From Collimonas humicola (GTDB lineage: Bacteria > Pseudomonadota > Gammaproteobacteria > Burkholderiales > Burkholderiaceae_D), in NCBI RefSeq assembly GCF_018304945.1, contig NZ_JAGQEE010000010.1, positions 1-64,000 on the forward strand: DNA of 64,000 nucleotides, given 5' to 3'. Under the pieces are notes generated by a model. It saw nothing but the letters and a program-made list of their open reading frames with translations, had not been told where the DNA came from and made no database searches. The position numbers and the translations under genes were made by a program. Of the stretch, positions 27,671 through 36,577 are shown piece by piece. Within the stretch, counting starts at the first letter, position 1. Every line of letters starts with the position of its first letter.

Positions 27671-30631
27671 ATGAGTTCGTCTGCTTTCACAGTCTCGGGA
27701 GGCTCAGTGCAATCTACTCAAGAAATTTCCGTTAAATCATCAGCCGAAGTTGCTGGTGTTCCGTCAGCAACCGGTAGCGGCTCTCCCGTCAAGGTAGCCA
27801 GCAGTTTTGGCGACTACAGAATTATCCGGCGCAATGGCGCCGTGGTCGGCTTTGAGCCATCCAAGATCTCGATCGCCGTCACCAAGGCCTTCCTCGCCGT
27901 CAACGGCGGCCAGGGCGCGGCCTCGGCGCGGGTGCGCGAACTGGTCGAGCAGCTGACCTCCAATGTTGTCGCCGCCCTGGTGCGCCGGCAGCCGAACGGC
28001 GGCACCTTCCATATCGAAGATATCCAGGACCAGGTCGAACTGTCCCTGATGCGCTCCGGCGAACACGATGTGGCGCGTGCCTATGTGCTGTATCGCGCCA
28101 AGCGGATGGAAGAGCGTTCGCAGCAGCAGCCGGCGGCCAAGTCGGTGGCCGGCGGCGCCGAACTGTTCGTCACCGAAGATGGCCAGCGCCGTGTACTGGA
28201 CATGAACCAGGTGCGCGACTTGATTACCGCTGCCTGCATCGGCCTGGAAAAGCATGTCGACGCAGAAGCCATCCTGGCCGAGACCGTCAAGAACCTGTAC
28301 GACGGCGTGCCTGTGGAAGAGCTGCACAAGTCGGCGATCCTGGCTGCCCGTGCGCTGATGGAAAAAGACCCTGCCTACAGCACGGTCACTGCGCGTCTGC
28401 TGATGCACACCATCCGCAAGGAAGTGTTCGGCAAGGAAGTGGCGCAAGCCGACGCGCCGGCGGAATATCTCGAATATTTCCCGAAATTCATTAAAAAGGG
28501 TATTGAAGCCGATCTGCTGGACGCCAAGCTGGCCCAGTTCGACCTGGCCATTCTGGGCGAAGCCCTGCAGCCCGAGCGCGACCTGCAGTTCGGTTACCTC
28601 GGCCTGCAAACGCTGTATGACCGCTATTTCCTGCACGTGCGCGATATCCGCATCGAAATGCCGCAGGCTTTCTACATGCGCGTGGCGATGGGCCTGGCGC
28701 TGAATGAAGTCAACCGCGAAGCGCGCGCCATCGAGTTCTACAACCTGCTGTCGAGCTTCGATTTCATGAGCTCGACGCCGACCCTGTTCAACTCCGGCAC
28801 CCAGCGCTCGCAGCTGTCGTCCTGCTACCTGACAACGGTTGCCGACGATCTCGACGGCATCTACGAAGCCATCAAGGAAAACGCCCTGCTGGCGAAGTAC
28901 GCCGGCGGCCTGGGCAACGACTGGACGCCGGTGCGTTCGCTGGGCGCCCATATCAAGGGCACCAACGGCAAGTCGCAAGGCGTGGTGCCGTTCCTGAAGG
29001 TCGTCAACGATACCGCCGTGGCGGTCAACCAGGGCGGCAAACGCAAGGGCGCGGTCTGCGCCTACCTGGAAACCTGGCACATGGACATCGAGGAATTCCT
29101 CGACCTGCGTAAAAACACCGGCGACGACCGCCGCCGCACCCACGACATGAACACCGCCAACTGGATTCCGGACCTGTTCATGAAGCGCGTGATGGAAAAG
29201 GGCGAGTGGACCCTGTTCTCGCCAAGCGATGCGCCGGACCTGCATGACAAGGTCGGCAAGGCCTTCGAAGCCGCCTATACCGGCTACGAAGCCAAGGCTG
29301 CCCGCGGCGAGCTGCGCCTGTTCAAGAAGATCCAGGCGCTCGACCTGTGGCGCAAGATGCTGTCGATGCTGTTTGAAACCGGCCACCCATGGATTACCTT
29401 CAAGGATCCATGCAACATCCGTTCGCCGCAGCAGCACGTCGGCATGGTCCACAGCTCCAACCTGTGCACCGAGATTACGCTGAACACCAACGAATCCGAG
29501 ATCGCCGTCTGCAATCTGGGCTCGGTCAACCTGCCGGCGCACATGAAAGACGGCCAGCTGGATCATGCCAAGTTGCAGAAAACCATCAATACTGCGATGC
29601 GCATGCTGGATAATGTGATCGATATTAACTATTATGCAGTGAAGAAGGCGCGCGATTCCAACCTGCGGCACCGTCCGGTTGGCCTCGGCATCATGGGTTT
29701 CCAGGATTGCCTGCACATGATGCGCTTGCCTTATGCCTCGAAAGCAGCGGTTGAATTTGCCGATACATCGATGGAAGCAGTCTGCTACCACGCCTATTGG
29801 GCATCGACCGAACTGGCGGAAGAGCGCGGCCGTTACAGCAGCTATCGCGGTTCCCTGTGGGATCGTGGCATCCTGCCGCAGGATTCCCTGAAATTGCTGG
29901 CGGAAGAACGCGGCGGCTACCTCGAAGCCGACATGTCGGAAGCGCTGGACTGGACCCAGCTGCGCGCCCGCATCAAGGAGTTCGGCATGCGCAACTCGAA
30001 CTGCGTGGCGATTGCGCCGACAGCGACGATCTCGAACATCATCGGTGTATCGGCTTGTATCGAACCGACTTACCAGAACCTGTACGTGAAATCGAACCTG
30101 TCCGGCGAGTTCACCGAAATCAATGCATATCTGGTGCGTGACTTGAAAGCGCGCGGTCTGTGGGATGAAGTCATGATCTCCGACCTCAAGTATTTTGACG
30201 GCAGCCTGGCCAAGATCGACCGCATTCCGCAAGATCTGCGCGACATCTACGCAACGGCCTTCGAAGTTGAACCGTCCTGGCTGGTGGAAGCTGCATCGCG
30301 CCGCCAGAAATGGATCGACCAGGCGCAGTCGCTCAATATCTATATGGCGGGCGCATCCGGCAAGAAGCTGGATGAAACCTACAAGCTGGCGTGGCTGCGT
30401 GGCCTCAAGACCACCTACTACCTGCGTACCATCGGCGCAACGCATACCGAGAAGTCAACCTCGAAAACCGGCGCACTGAATGCGGTGGCGGTAGACGGCG
30501 GCATGAGCGGCGGCGCGGCGGCGACTTACGGCACTGCAGCAGTGGAAGCAGCGCCGCAGGAACTGGACGGCCCGGCATGCACCATGCGTCCTGGCGATCC
30601 AGGATTCGAGGAATGCGAAGCTTGCCAGTAA
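27671..30631 (+). CDS. nrdA: Class Ia ribonucleotide reductase, large subunit NrdA, with two ATP cones
   Basis: 986 residues, longer than E. coli NrdA. Two consecutive ATP-cone regions are visible: about residues 48-150 (RIIRRNGAVVGFEPSKI) and about 162-255 (VTEDGQRRVLDMNQVRDLI, ending TARLLMHTIRKEVFG), as in Pseudomonas-type NrdA. Catalytic parts follow: QLSSCYL with the first redox Cys, NLCTEITLNTNESE with the thiyl-radical Cys and Glu, and IAVCNLGS with the partner Cys. The tail ends ECEACQ, the Cys pair that exchanges with thioredoxin or glutaredoxin. The A-rich tandem repeat lies just upstream. nrdB follows after 247 bases filled with repeats. Confidence 0.96.
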   Translation: MSSSAFTVSGGSVQSTQEISVKSSAEVAGVPSATGSGSPVKVASSFGDYRIIRRNGAVVGFEPSKISIAVTKAFLAVNGGQGAASARVRELVEQLTSNVVAALVRRQPNGGTFHIEDIQDQVELSLMRSGEHDVARAYVLYRAKRMEERSQQQPAAKSVAGGAELFVTEDGQRRVLDMNQVRDLITAACIGLEKHVDAEAILAETVKNLYDGVPVEELHKSAILAARALMEKDPAYSTVTARLLMHTIRKEVFGKEVAQADAPAEYLEYFPKFIKKGIEADLLDAKLAQFDLAILGEALQPERDLQFGYLGLQTLYDRYFLHVRDIRIEMPQAFYMRVAMGLALNEVNREARAIEFYNLLSSFDFMSSTPTLFNSGTQRSQLSSCYLTTVADDLDGIYEAIKENALLAKYAGGLGNDWTPVRSLGAHIKGTNGKSQGVVPFLKVVNDTAVAVNQGGKRKGAVCAYLETWHMDIEEFLDLRKNTGDDRRRTHDMNTANWIPDLFMKRVMEKGEWTLFSPSDAPDLHDKVGKAFEAAYTGYEAKAARGELRLFKKIQALDLWRKMLSMLFETGHPWITFKDPCNIRSPQQHVGMVHSSNLCTEITLNTNESEIAVCNLGSVNLPAHMKDGQLDHAKLQKTINTAMRMLDNVIDINYYAVKKARDSNLRHRPVGLGIMGFQDCLHMMRLPYASKAAVEFADTSMEAVCYHAYWASTELAEERGRYSSYRGSLWDRGILPQDSLKLLAEERGGYLEADMSEALDWTQLRARIKEFGMRNSNCVAIAPTATISNIIGVSACIEPTYQNLYVKSNLSGEFTEINAYLVRDLKARGLWDEVMISDLKYFDGSLAKIDRIPQDLRDIYATAFEVEPSWLVEAASRRQKWIDQAQSLNIYMAGASGKKLDETYKLAWLRGLKTTYYLRTIGATHTEKSTSKTGALNAVAVDGGMSGGAAATYGTAAVEAAPQELDGPACTMRPGDPGFEECEACQ

Positions 30632-30641
30632 GCTAGCAATT

Positions 30642-30735
30642 TGGGGACAGAGGCGCACGGCGAGTGTTTAAGAGCCGCCGCAGCGTGGCGAATTACACTA
30701 CCCGTGCAGCACTTGCCGCGCGCCTCTGTCCTCAA
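30642..30735. repeat. Inverted-repeat element 1 between nrdA and nrdB
   Basis: The left arm starts GGGGACAGAGGCGCACGGCG and the right arm, reversed and complemented, reads GAGGACAGAGGCGCGCGGCA. The arms can form a long imperfect hairpin of about 94 bases. It begins 10 bases after the nrdA stop. Confidence 0.8.
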
Positions 30736-30768
30736 CTGAATGGATAAAACGAAACATTTGCAAAGAAA

Positions 30769-30858
30769 GTAGGGTGGGCAGGAAGTTTTGCCCACGCGTT
30801 ACCGAAACAAACCTGGCGACGGATTTGACGTCACGCGTGGGCGCCGCGCCCACCCTAC
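30769..30858. repeat. Inverted-repeat element 2 (GTAGGGTGGGC type) before nrdB
   Basis: The 11-base ends GTAGGGTGGGC and GCCCACCCTAC are perfect complements, and a nested pair GCCCACGCGT/ACGCGTGGGC lies inside. Elements with these ends occur widely in proteobacterial intergenic DNA, as far as I recall. It ends 20 bases before nrdB and so lies in or next to its leader. Confidence 0.85.
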
Positions 30859-30878
30859 GAAAGATAAAGGAATAAAGA

Positions 30879-32054
30879 ATGCTCTCCTGGGATGAAGAAA
30901 AAAGTTCGGCGCCCGCTCCTCGTACCTTGCCGGCGCAGCCAGGGTTTATCCCCTCGGCCCGCCCGCAGATGTCCGATACTGCTCTCAACCCGGCATTGAT
31001 GGGTCAGGCGGCTGCAGCGCCTGTGGTCGACACCACCCATCGCGTCAACGCTGCCGACAAGCGCATCATCAACGGCCATACCGACGTCAACCAGCTGGTG
31101 CCGTTCAAGTACAAATGGGCTTGGGACAAGTACCTGGCCGGCTGCGCCAACCACTGGATGCCGCAGGAAATCAACATGCAGCGCGATATCGAGCTGTGGA
31201 AGAACCCGAACGGCCTGACCGAAGACGAACGCCGCCTGGTCAAGCGCAACCTGGGTTTCTTCGTCACCGCCGACTCGCTGGCGGCCAACAATATCGTGCT
31301 CGGCACCTACCGCCACATCACTGCGCCGGAATGCCGCCAGTACCTGCTGCGCCAGGCGTTTGAAGAAGCGATCCACACGCACGCCTACCAGTACATCGTG
31401 GAATCGCTGGGCCTGGACGAGGCAGAAATCTTCAATGCGTACCACGAAGTCAAATCGATCCGCGACAAGGACGAGTTCCTGATCCCCTTCATCAATACGC
31501 TGACCGATCCTGAGTTCAAGACCGGCACTACTGAAAACGATCAGAAACTGCTGCGCTCGCTGATCGTGTTTGCCTGCATCATGGAAGGTCTTTTCTTCTA
31601 TGTCGGCTTCACGCAGATCCTTGCGCTGGGCCGTCAGAACAAGATGATGGGCGCCGCCGAACAGTATCAATACATCCTGCGCGACGAGTCGATGCACTGC
31701 AATTTCGGGATCGATTTGATCAACACGATCAAGATGGAAAACCCGCATTTGTGGACGCCGGAATTCCGCGACGAGATTAAAGCGTTGTTTTTAAGCGCGG
31801 TGGAGTTGGAATATCGCTACGCAGAGGATACAATGCCGCGTGGAGTGCTCGGTTTGAATGCGCCGATGTTCAAAGGGTATTTGCGGTTCATCGCAAATCG
31901 CCGCGCGCAACAGATCGGACTGGACCCGATGTTCCCTCAGGAAGAAAATCCCTTCCCCTGGATGAGTGAGATGATCGATCTGAAAAAAGAACGCAACTTT
32001 TTTGAGACTCGTGTAATCGAATACCAAACCGGCGGTGCACTGAACTGGGAATAA
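30879..32054 (+). CDS. nrdB: Class Ia ribonucleotide reductase, small subunit NrdB
   Basis: 391-residue R2 protein that holds the di-iron site and tyrosyl radical. Iron ligands are seen in [11 protein letters not shown] (Asp), EEAIHTHAY (Glu163, His166) and DESMHCNFG (Glu, His). The radical Tyr is Tyr170, four residues after His166, as in E. coli R2. The N-terminal 60 residues are Ala/Pro rich and less conserved. Paired with nrdA, although the spacer contains two hairpin elements that could affect the ratio of the products. Confidence 0.95.
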   Translation: MLSWDEEKSSAPAPRTLPAQPGFIPSARPQMSDTALNPALMGQAAAAPVVDTTHRVNAADKRIINGHTDVNQLVPFKYKWAWDKYLAGCANHWMPQEINMQRDIELWKNPNGLTEDERRLVKRNLGFFVTADSLAANNIVLGTYRHITAPECRQYLLRQAFEEAIHTHAYQYIVESLGLDEAEIFNAYHEVKSIRDKDEFLIPFINTLTDPEFKTGTTENDQKLLRSLIVFACIMEGLFFYVGFTQILALGRQNKMMGAAEQYQYILRDESMHCNFGIDLINTIKMENPHLWTPEFRDEIKALFLSAVELEYRYAEDTMPRGVLGLNAPMFKGYLRFIANRRAQQIGLDPMFPQEENPFPWMSEMIDLKKERNFFETRVIEYQTGGALNWE

Positions 32055-32201
32055 TGGCTTCAGATCTCGGACAAGAATTAATGTAGTGGATGGATGAGGT
32101 GAGGAGACCTGCAGCGCTTAGTACATAAAAAAGTCTGCAAACTGAAAGGTGATTTCCAAACTTAATGAACAACCAAAGACAGAAACGTACTTATCTGTTG
32201 T

Positions 32202-32245
32202 CGCCGCTTACCCCGATTCAATCGGGTTTGGCGGCGTTTTCTTTG
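32202..32245 (+). terminator. Rho-independent terminator after nrdB
   Basis: CGCCGC and GCGGCG flank a nested ACCCCGAT/ATCGGGT stem, followed by TTTTCTTT. Confidence 0.8.
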
Positions 32246-32278
32246 GAAAAATCTAAAAATTTTTGTAACAGAATTCCG

Positions 32279-32306
32279 ACGCCGGCCTAGCCGCTGGCGT
32301 TTTTTT
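32279..32306 (+). terminator. Second terminator-like hairpin after nrdB
   Basis: ACGCCGGC and GCCGCTGGCGT form an imperfect stem followed directly by seven T. It lies 34 bases beyond the first terminator. The 250 bases from here to the next gene show no further gene. Confidence 0.65.
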
Positions 32307-32557
32307 GGTTAGGGATCGCCGCCGGCAGGTGTTGCGAAGACCTTCTCCCCCAGTCTTGGAACTGGCGAAAGGACCCTGGCCGATAATGGCTGAAGTGCTG
32401 CATCAATGAGGGGATGGAGCAGTTCAGCTGGTGCCGAATTCATTAGCGCAAGCAGAGTTGATTGCGCCGATGAATAATCCGCCGTTCCCATCGCGATGGG
32501 TTCGTCGGGTTTCCAACTTGGAGCTTGATTTTTTCCATCACGTGAAGGAGAAACAAA

Positions 32558-33316
32558 ATGGCAACAGCAACAAAGAAAGCCGCAGCGAAGAAACCCGCTG
32601 CGAAGAAGGCAGCTCCGGCTAAGAAGCCAGTAGCAGCTAAGGCAGCAGCAAAACCAGCAGCTAAGAAACCAGTTGCTAAGAAAGCTGCCGCGGCCAAAAA
32701 GCCAGTAGCTAAGAAAGCAGCAGCCAAGCCTGCAGCGAAAGCAGCAGCAAAACCAGCAGCGGCTAAGAAGCCAGTTGCTAAGAAAGCTGTTGCGGCCAAA
32801 AAGCCAGTAGCTAAGAAAGCAGCAGCAAAACCAGCAGCGGCTAAGAAGCCAGTTGCTAAGAAAGCTGTCGCGGCCAAAAAGCCAGTAGCTAAGAAAGCAG
32901 CAGCAAAACCAGCAGCCAAGAAACCGGTTGCCAAGAAAGCTGTCGCGGCCAAAAAGCCAGTAGCTAAGAAAGCAGCAGCAAAACCAGCAGCGGCTAAGAA
33001 GCCAGTTGCCAAGAAAGCTGTTGCGGCCAAAAAGCCAGTAGCGAAGAAAGCAGCAGCAAAGCCGGTAGCTAAGGCAGCAGCGAAACCAGCGGCCAAAAAG
33101 CCGGCAGTTAAGAAAGTCGCGGCTAAGCCAGCAGCAAAAAAGCCGGTAGCTAAAGCAGCAGCGAAACCAGCTGCAGCAAAGCCAGCTGTTAAAAAGGCCG
33201 CAGCGAAACCTGCAGCCAAGAAGCCAGCAGCCAAGCCGGCAGCAGCGCCAGCAGCAGCAACAACGGTGCTGAACCCGGCAGCAGCCTGGCCATTCCCAAC
33301 TGGCACACGCCCGTAA
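32558..33316 (+). CDS. Histone H1-like Lys/Ala/Pro repeat protein
   Basis: 252 residues made almost wholly of Ala, Lys, Pro and Val with no acidic residues. The body repeats a 26-residue module of the form AKKPVAKKAVAAKK plus PVAKKAAAKPAA, about four clear copies (encoded by near-identical DNA of about 78 bases each) flanked by degenerate ones. The end is different: TTVLNPAAAWPFPTGTRP. This resembles bacterial H1/Hc2-like or AlgP-like nucleoid proteins that bind DNA through their basic repeats. The ribosome site GAAGGAG is good. It stands alone with a terminator after it. Confidence 0.88.
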   Translation: MATATKKAAAKKPAAKKAAPAKKPVAAKAAAKPAAKKPVAKKAAAAKKPVAKKAAAKPAAKAAAKPAAAKKPVAKKAVAAKKPVAKKAAAKPAAAKKPVAKKAVAAKKPVAKKAAAKPAAKKPVAKKAVAAKKPVAKKAAAKPAAAKKPVAKKAVAAKKPVAKKAAAKPVAKAAAKPAAKKPAVKKVAAKPAAKKPVAKAAAKPAAAKPAVKKAAAKPAAKKPAAKPAAAPAAATTVLNPAAAWPFPTGTRP

Positions 33317-33357
33317 TCAGGGTTTGCCAGCGCATCTGATTAAACCCGGATGCATCG

Positions 33358-33398
33358 CCCGCTGCACAGCCTAGCGCTGTCCAGCGGGTTTTTATTTT
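33358..33398 (+). terminator. Rho-independent terminator after the histone-like gene
   Basis: CCCGCTG and CAGCGGG form the outer stem with a nested ACAG/CTGT pair, followed by TTTTTATTTTT. Confidence 0.85.
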
Positions 33399-33660
33399 TC
33401 CGGGATGCGCGCAAATTGAGGATCCGTTTGGTCTTCGGCAGACCGCGATCGCGGCCAGGGTTGCCATCGCCGGTATTCTTCCCGCTGATCCGCGGCACTC
33501 TTCTTCCCGATTGCAAATTATCTCTCCTGCTTCCACCGTTCAGGAGAACGCACATCGCCAAGATTTATCAAATGAGTTCTAGTATATTGGCTGGATGGTC
33601 CAGCCCGCGCTGGCGCCAGCAAGTCAACATCATTGCATCGTCTGGAAAAGGAAACACGTC

Positions 33661-34203
33661 GTGTTGCAGAATATCTTTAGCTTGATTATCGAAACCATCG
33701 CCAGCGTCCTCGGCGGCGTCCTGTTGCTGCGCTTCTGGATTCAGGCGGTGCGTGTGCGCCCTCCGCAGCAGCTTGCGCAATTCATCTTTACGCTGTCCGA
33801 CTGGGCGGTAAAGCCGTTGCGCCGGCTGCTGCCAGGGGTTGGCGGCTACGACTGGGCCAGCCTGATCGGCGCGGTGCTGGTGGCTGTCGCCTGCATCCTG
33901 CTGGAGCTGGGCGTGCGCTCGGCCCTCAATGCCTCCCTGATCTTCAGCCTGTCGGCACTGCTGTTTTTCCAGTGGGTCTTCTACGGCTTGATTGCATTGC
34001 TGATCATCGAAGCGATTTTCAGCTGGGTCAATCCGAATGCTCCCTTGGCGCCGTTCGTGCGGGCCCTGAATGAACCGCTGCTGCGTCCCTTGCGCCGGAT
34101 TATCCCGCTGGTCGGCAGCGTCGACCTGTCGCCGCTGGCGGCCCTGATACTCTTGAGGGTAGTGCATCAGCTGGTGATTTATCTGATTTCAATAGTGGCA
34201 TGA
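33661..34203 (+). CDS. YggT-family integral membrane protein
   Basis: 180 residues with two YGGT modules, each a helix pair followed by a P-L-R-R-x-x-P loop (VKPLRRLLPGVGGYD and LLRPLRRIIPLVGSVDLSP). The family is linked to membrane protein and osmotic functions but has no proven activity. The frame opens at 33595; GTG 33661, preceded by AAGGAA, gives the family N-terminus (LQNIFSLIIETI). Its stop overlaps the next ATG (ATGA), and the yggT-DUF167 pair is a common arrangement. Confidence 0.88.
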   Translation: MLQNIFSLIIETIASVLGGVLLLRFWIQAVRVRPPQQLAQFIFTLSDWAVKPLRRLLPGVGGYDWASLIGAVLVAVACILLELGVRSALNASLIFSLSALLFFQWVFYGLIALLIIEAIFSWVNPNAPLAPFVRALNEPLLRPLRRIIPLVGSVDLSPLAALILLRVVHQLVIYLISIVA

Positions 34204-34538
34204 GCCGTAGCGCTGGCACGCCTGCCGGGCAGGATGCTGCCTGGTGCTCGCCGATAGCCGGAGGCGTGCGCCTGGCGCTGCAGGTGACGCCTAATGCCAA
34301 GAAAAGCCAGGTAATCGGTCCGCTGGAAGACGTGCTCAAGCTGCGCCTGCAGGCGCAGCCGATTGAAGGCAAGGCGAATGAAGCCCTGGTCCGTTTCCTG
34401 GCGGAGCTGCTGGACTTGCCGCGCAGCCGCATCAACATCACCCACGGCCAGGCCAGCAAGAAAAAGCTGGTCGAGCTGACCGGGCCGCAACTGACGGTCG
34501 ATGCCGTGGTGCGCAGATTGCTGGCCGCGGCGCCTTAG
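34200..34538 (+). CDS. DUF167 (YggU) family protein
   Basis: 112 residues with the family core VRLALQVTPNAKKSQVIG, then LKLRLQAQPIEGKANEAL and SRINITHGQASKKKLVEL. Structures of this small alpha/beta family are known but its function is not. Translationally coupled to the YggT gene by a four-base overlap. Confidence 0.9.
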   Translation: MSRSAGTPAGQDAAWCSPIAGGVRLALQVTPNAKKSQVIGPLEDVLKLRLQAQPIEGKANEALVRFLAELLDLPRSRINITHGQASKKKLVELTGPQLTVDAVVRRLLAAAP

Positions 34539-34544
34539 CCAAAA

Positions 34545-34579
34545 AAAACGGCTGCCGACGCTGTGTCGGAAGCCGTTTT
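34545..34579. terminator. Bidirectional terminator between the DUF167 gene and bfr
   Basis: AAAACGGCT plus CCGAC pairs with GTCGG plus AGCCGTTTT across one mismatch, with A and T runs outside; it serves two converging genes. Confidence 0.9.
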
Positions 34580-34597
34580 GCATTTGCTGCAAGTAAT

Positions 34598-35068
34598 TTA
34601 GGCGTCCATCTGGCTTTGCAGATAGTTTTGCAGGCCGACCTTGTCGATCAGGTCGAGCTGGGTTTCCAGCCAGTCGATATGCTCTTCGGTATCTTCCAGG
34701 ATTTCCGTGAACAGTTCACGCGAGACATAGTCGCCGGCTTTTTCGCAAGCGGCGATGCCTTCCTTGACGGTCTTCTGCGCGCCTTGTTCCAGCTTCAGGT
34801 CGCATTGCAGCATCTCCGGCGTCGATTCGCCTATCATCAGCTTGTGCAGCGCCTGCAGGTTCGGCAAGCCGTTCAGCATCAGGATGCGGTCGATCAGCTT
34901 GTCGGCATGCTTCATTTCGCCGATCGATTCTTCGTATTCCTTCTTGCCGAGCTTTTCCAGGCCCCAGTGCTTGTACATGCGGGCGTGCAGGAAGTACTGG
35001 TTGATAGCTGTCAGTTCGTTGGTCAGCTGCGCATTGAGCAGCGTGATGATTTGTTTTTCGCCTTGCAT
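34598..35068 (-). CDS. bfr: Bacterioferritin Bfr
   Basis: 156-residue heme-containing iron store. Counting from the ATG, Glu18, Glu51, His54, Glu94 and His130 match the E. coli ferroxidase ligands, and Met52 matches the heme ligand. The position of ligand Glu127 is Thr here (sequence [11 protein letters not shown]), although Glu128 and Glu129 follow. A Fur-box-like site lies about 156 bases upstream at 35224. It is next to the tonB-exbBD-bfd cluster, which together make an iron block. Confidence 0.95.
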   Translation of the reverse strand: MQGEKQIITLLNAQLTNELTAINQYFLHARMYKHWGLEKLGKKEYEESIGEMKHADKLIDRILMLNGLPNLQALHKLMIGESTPEMLQCDLKLEQGAQKTVKEGIAACEKAGDYVSRELFTEILEDTEEHIDWLETQLDLIDKVGLQNYLQSQMDA

Positions 35069-35223
35069 GGGGACCTCGCTATGGTGTTGGGGCAGAGTGG
35101 AGCGGCGATAACAGGGGAGATTTATGCCGGCTTCTCACGCGATCGGAGCGGTGTTTAACCGAAATTCAACCGAAATCGCAGCCATGATAGCGCAAGCAAA
35201 AAGCTTTTTCACCATTAGATAGC

Positions 35224-35242
35224 GCGAATCATTTTCATTGTG
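35224..35242 (-). promoter_or_regulatory. Candidate Fur box upstream of bfr
   Basis: On the minus strand CACAATGAAAATGATTCGC matches 13 of 19 positions of the classical Fur consensus GATAATGATAATCATTATC. It lies between bfr and the end of exbD. Confidence 0.4.
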
Positions 35243-35287
35243 ATTTGTGCATCTAGCCGCTTGTCCGCAGTTTCTCGGCAGCGGCCC

Positions 35288-35326
35288 ATGCAAATAGAGC
35301 CTGCGCATGAAACCATGGCAGGCTCT
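35288..35326 (-). terminator. Hairpin ending the bfd-tonB-exbBD transcript
   Basis: AGAGCCTGC and GCAGGCTCT form a 9-bp stem; on the minus strand it is followed by ATTTG, a weak T run. Confidence 0.6.
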
Positions 35327-35356
35327 GTCGGATGCGGGCAGCCGGGCAGGGCTGCT

Positions 35357-35776
35357 CTACTTGGCGTCGGGCTCGGTAACGAAACCGATTTTCCCGAGGC
35401 CGCCGGACTGGGCGGCGGCCATCACCTGGGCGACTTTTTCATACTGCACGGTGCGCGCCGCGCGCAAATGCAGCTCCGGCTGCGGCTGCTTTTGCGCCGC
35501 TGCCGCAATCCGCGCAGCCAGTGCGTTGCGGTCAACCGCTTCTTCGTTCCAGAACAGCTTGCCGTCGGCATCGATCGACAGATTGATGTTTTCCGGCTTG
35601 GTCTGGTCCGGCTGGTTGGTCGCGCGCGGCAGGTCGATCTTCACCGCGTGGTTCATCACCGGGATGGTCATGATGAAGATGATCAACAGCACCAGCATCA
35701 CGTCCACCAGCGGCGTCGTGTTGATCTCCGGATTGAAATCGTCGTCCGAATCGGACAGGGAACCCATGCCCATCAT
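35357..35776 (-). CDS. exbD: Energy-transducing protein ExbD (first pair)
   Basis: 139 residues. One membrane helix (LVDVMLVLLIIFIMTIPVM) follows the conserved INTTPLVDVML, where the Asp is the proton-path residue of ExbD/TolR. A periplasmic domain with the dimer fold follows. ATG 35776 overlaps the exbB stop by four bases. Last gene of the bfd-tonB-exbB-exbD operon that powers TonB-dependent uptake. Confidence 0.92.
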   Translation of the reverse strand: MMGMGSLSDSDDDFNPEINTTPLVDVMLVLLIIFIMTIPVMNHAVKIDLPRATNQPDQTKPENINLSIDADGKLFWNEEAVDRNALAARIAAAAQKQPQPELHLRAARTVQYEKVAQVMAAAQSGGLGKIGFVTEPDAK

Positions 35777-36510
35777 GCGCCTTTCACGGCGACCAGCTTG
35801 GCGCCATTGCCTGAAGCGCTGTGGCTGTCCGCCTCGCCGCTGGAGCGGGAACCGGTGACAAACAGCGCATGCAGGTCGAAGCCGAACTTGTTCAGTTTGG
35901 CGATAATCGTCTTGTTGCCGCGCACCAGGGCGTTATAGCCGAAGGTCGCCGGAATCGCCACCGCCAGGCCGAGCGCGGTCATGATCAGCGCTTCGCCGAC
36001 CGGACCGGCAACCTTGTCGATGCTGGCCTGGCCGGAAGTGCCAATCGACACCAGCGCGTGGTAAATGCCCCAGACGGTGCCGAACAAGCCCACGAACGGC
36101 GCGGTCGAACCAACCGAGGCCAGCACGGCCATGCCGGTCTGCAGCTTGCCGGAGACCTCGTCGATCGCCTGGCGCAGCGACAGCGTGACCCAGTCGCTGA
36201 CCGACAGCTGGTCGTGCAAATGGCCTTTGTGCGCGGCATGATGGCGCATCGAGGACACGCCGGCTTGCGCTACTTCGGCAAACGGATTCTCGGTGCCCAG
36301 CGTGGCGATCCCTTCCGGCAGGCTGGTGGTGTCCCAGAACTGGTGGCCGGCGGCATGCGCGGCGCGCTGGAAGCGCAGGATCTGCAATGCCTTGGTCAGT
36401 ATCACGTACCACGATGCGATTGACATCGCGACCAGCAGCACCGCCACGCTTTTAATGACGAAATCGCCCTGGCCCCAGAGCGCCTCTAATCCGTATGGAC
36501 TTGCTTCCAT
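35773..36510 (-). CDS. exbB: Energy-transducing protein ExbB (first pair)
   Basis: 245-residue MotA/TolQ/ExbB family proton-channel protein with three helices: residues 18-40, then about 125-150 (MAVLASVGSTAPFVGLFGTVWG, given as location) and about 175-205 with GPVGEALIMTALGLAVAIPA. It forms the inner-membrane motor with ExbD and TonB. It lies 67 bases after tonB and overlaps exbD. Confidence 0.93.
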   Translation of the reverse strand: MEASPYGLEALWGQGDFVIKSVAVLLVAMSIASWYVILTKALQILRFQRAAHAAGHQFWDTTSLPEGIATLGTENPFAEVAQAGVSSMRHHAAHKGHLHDQLSVSDWVTLSLRQAIDEVSGKLQTGMAVLASVGSTAPFVGLFGTVWGIYHALVSIGTSGQASIDKVAGPVGEALIMTALGLAVAIPATFGYNALVRGNKTIIAKLNKFGFDLHALFVTGSRSSGEADSHSASGNGAKLVAVKGA

Positions 36511-36577
36511 GATGAACTCCCTTGTATCTGTGATGTAAGTACTGCTGCATCGGTCCTGCGCCAGGCAGGGCCTTTGA

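Noticed and set aside
32558-33316. Regular repeats considered as a CRISPR array
   Set aside because: The units are coding repeats of a Lys/Ala-rich protein without unique spacers or cas genes nearby.
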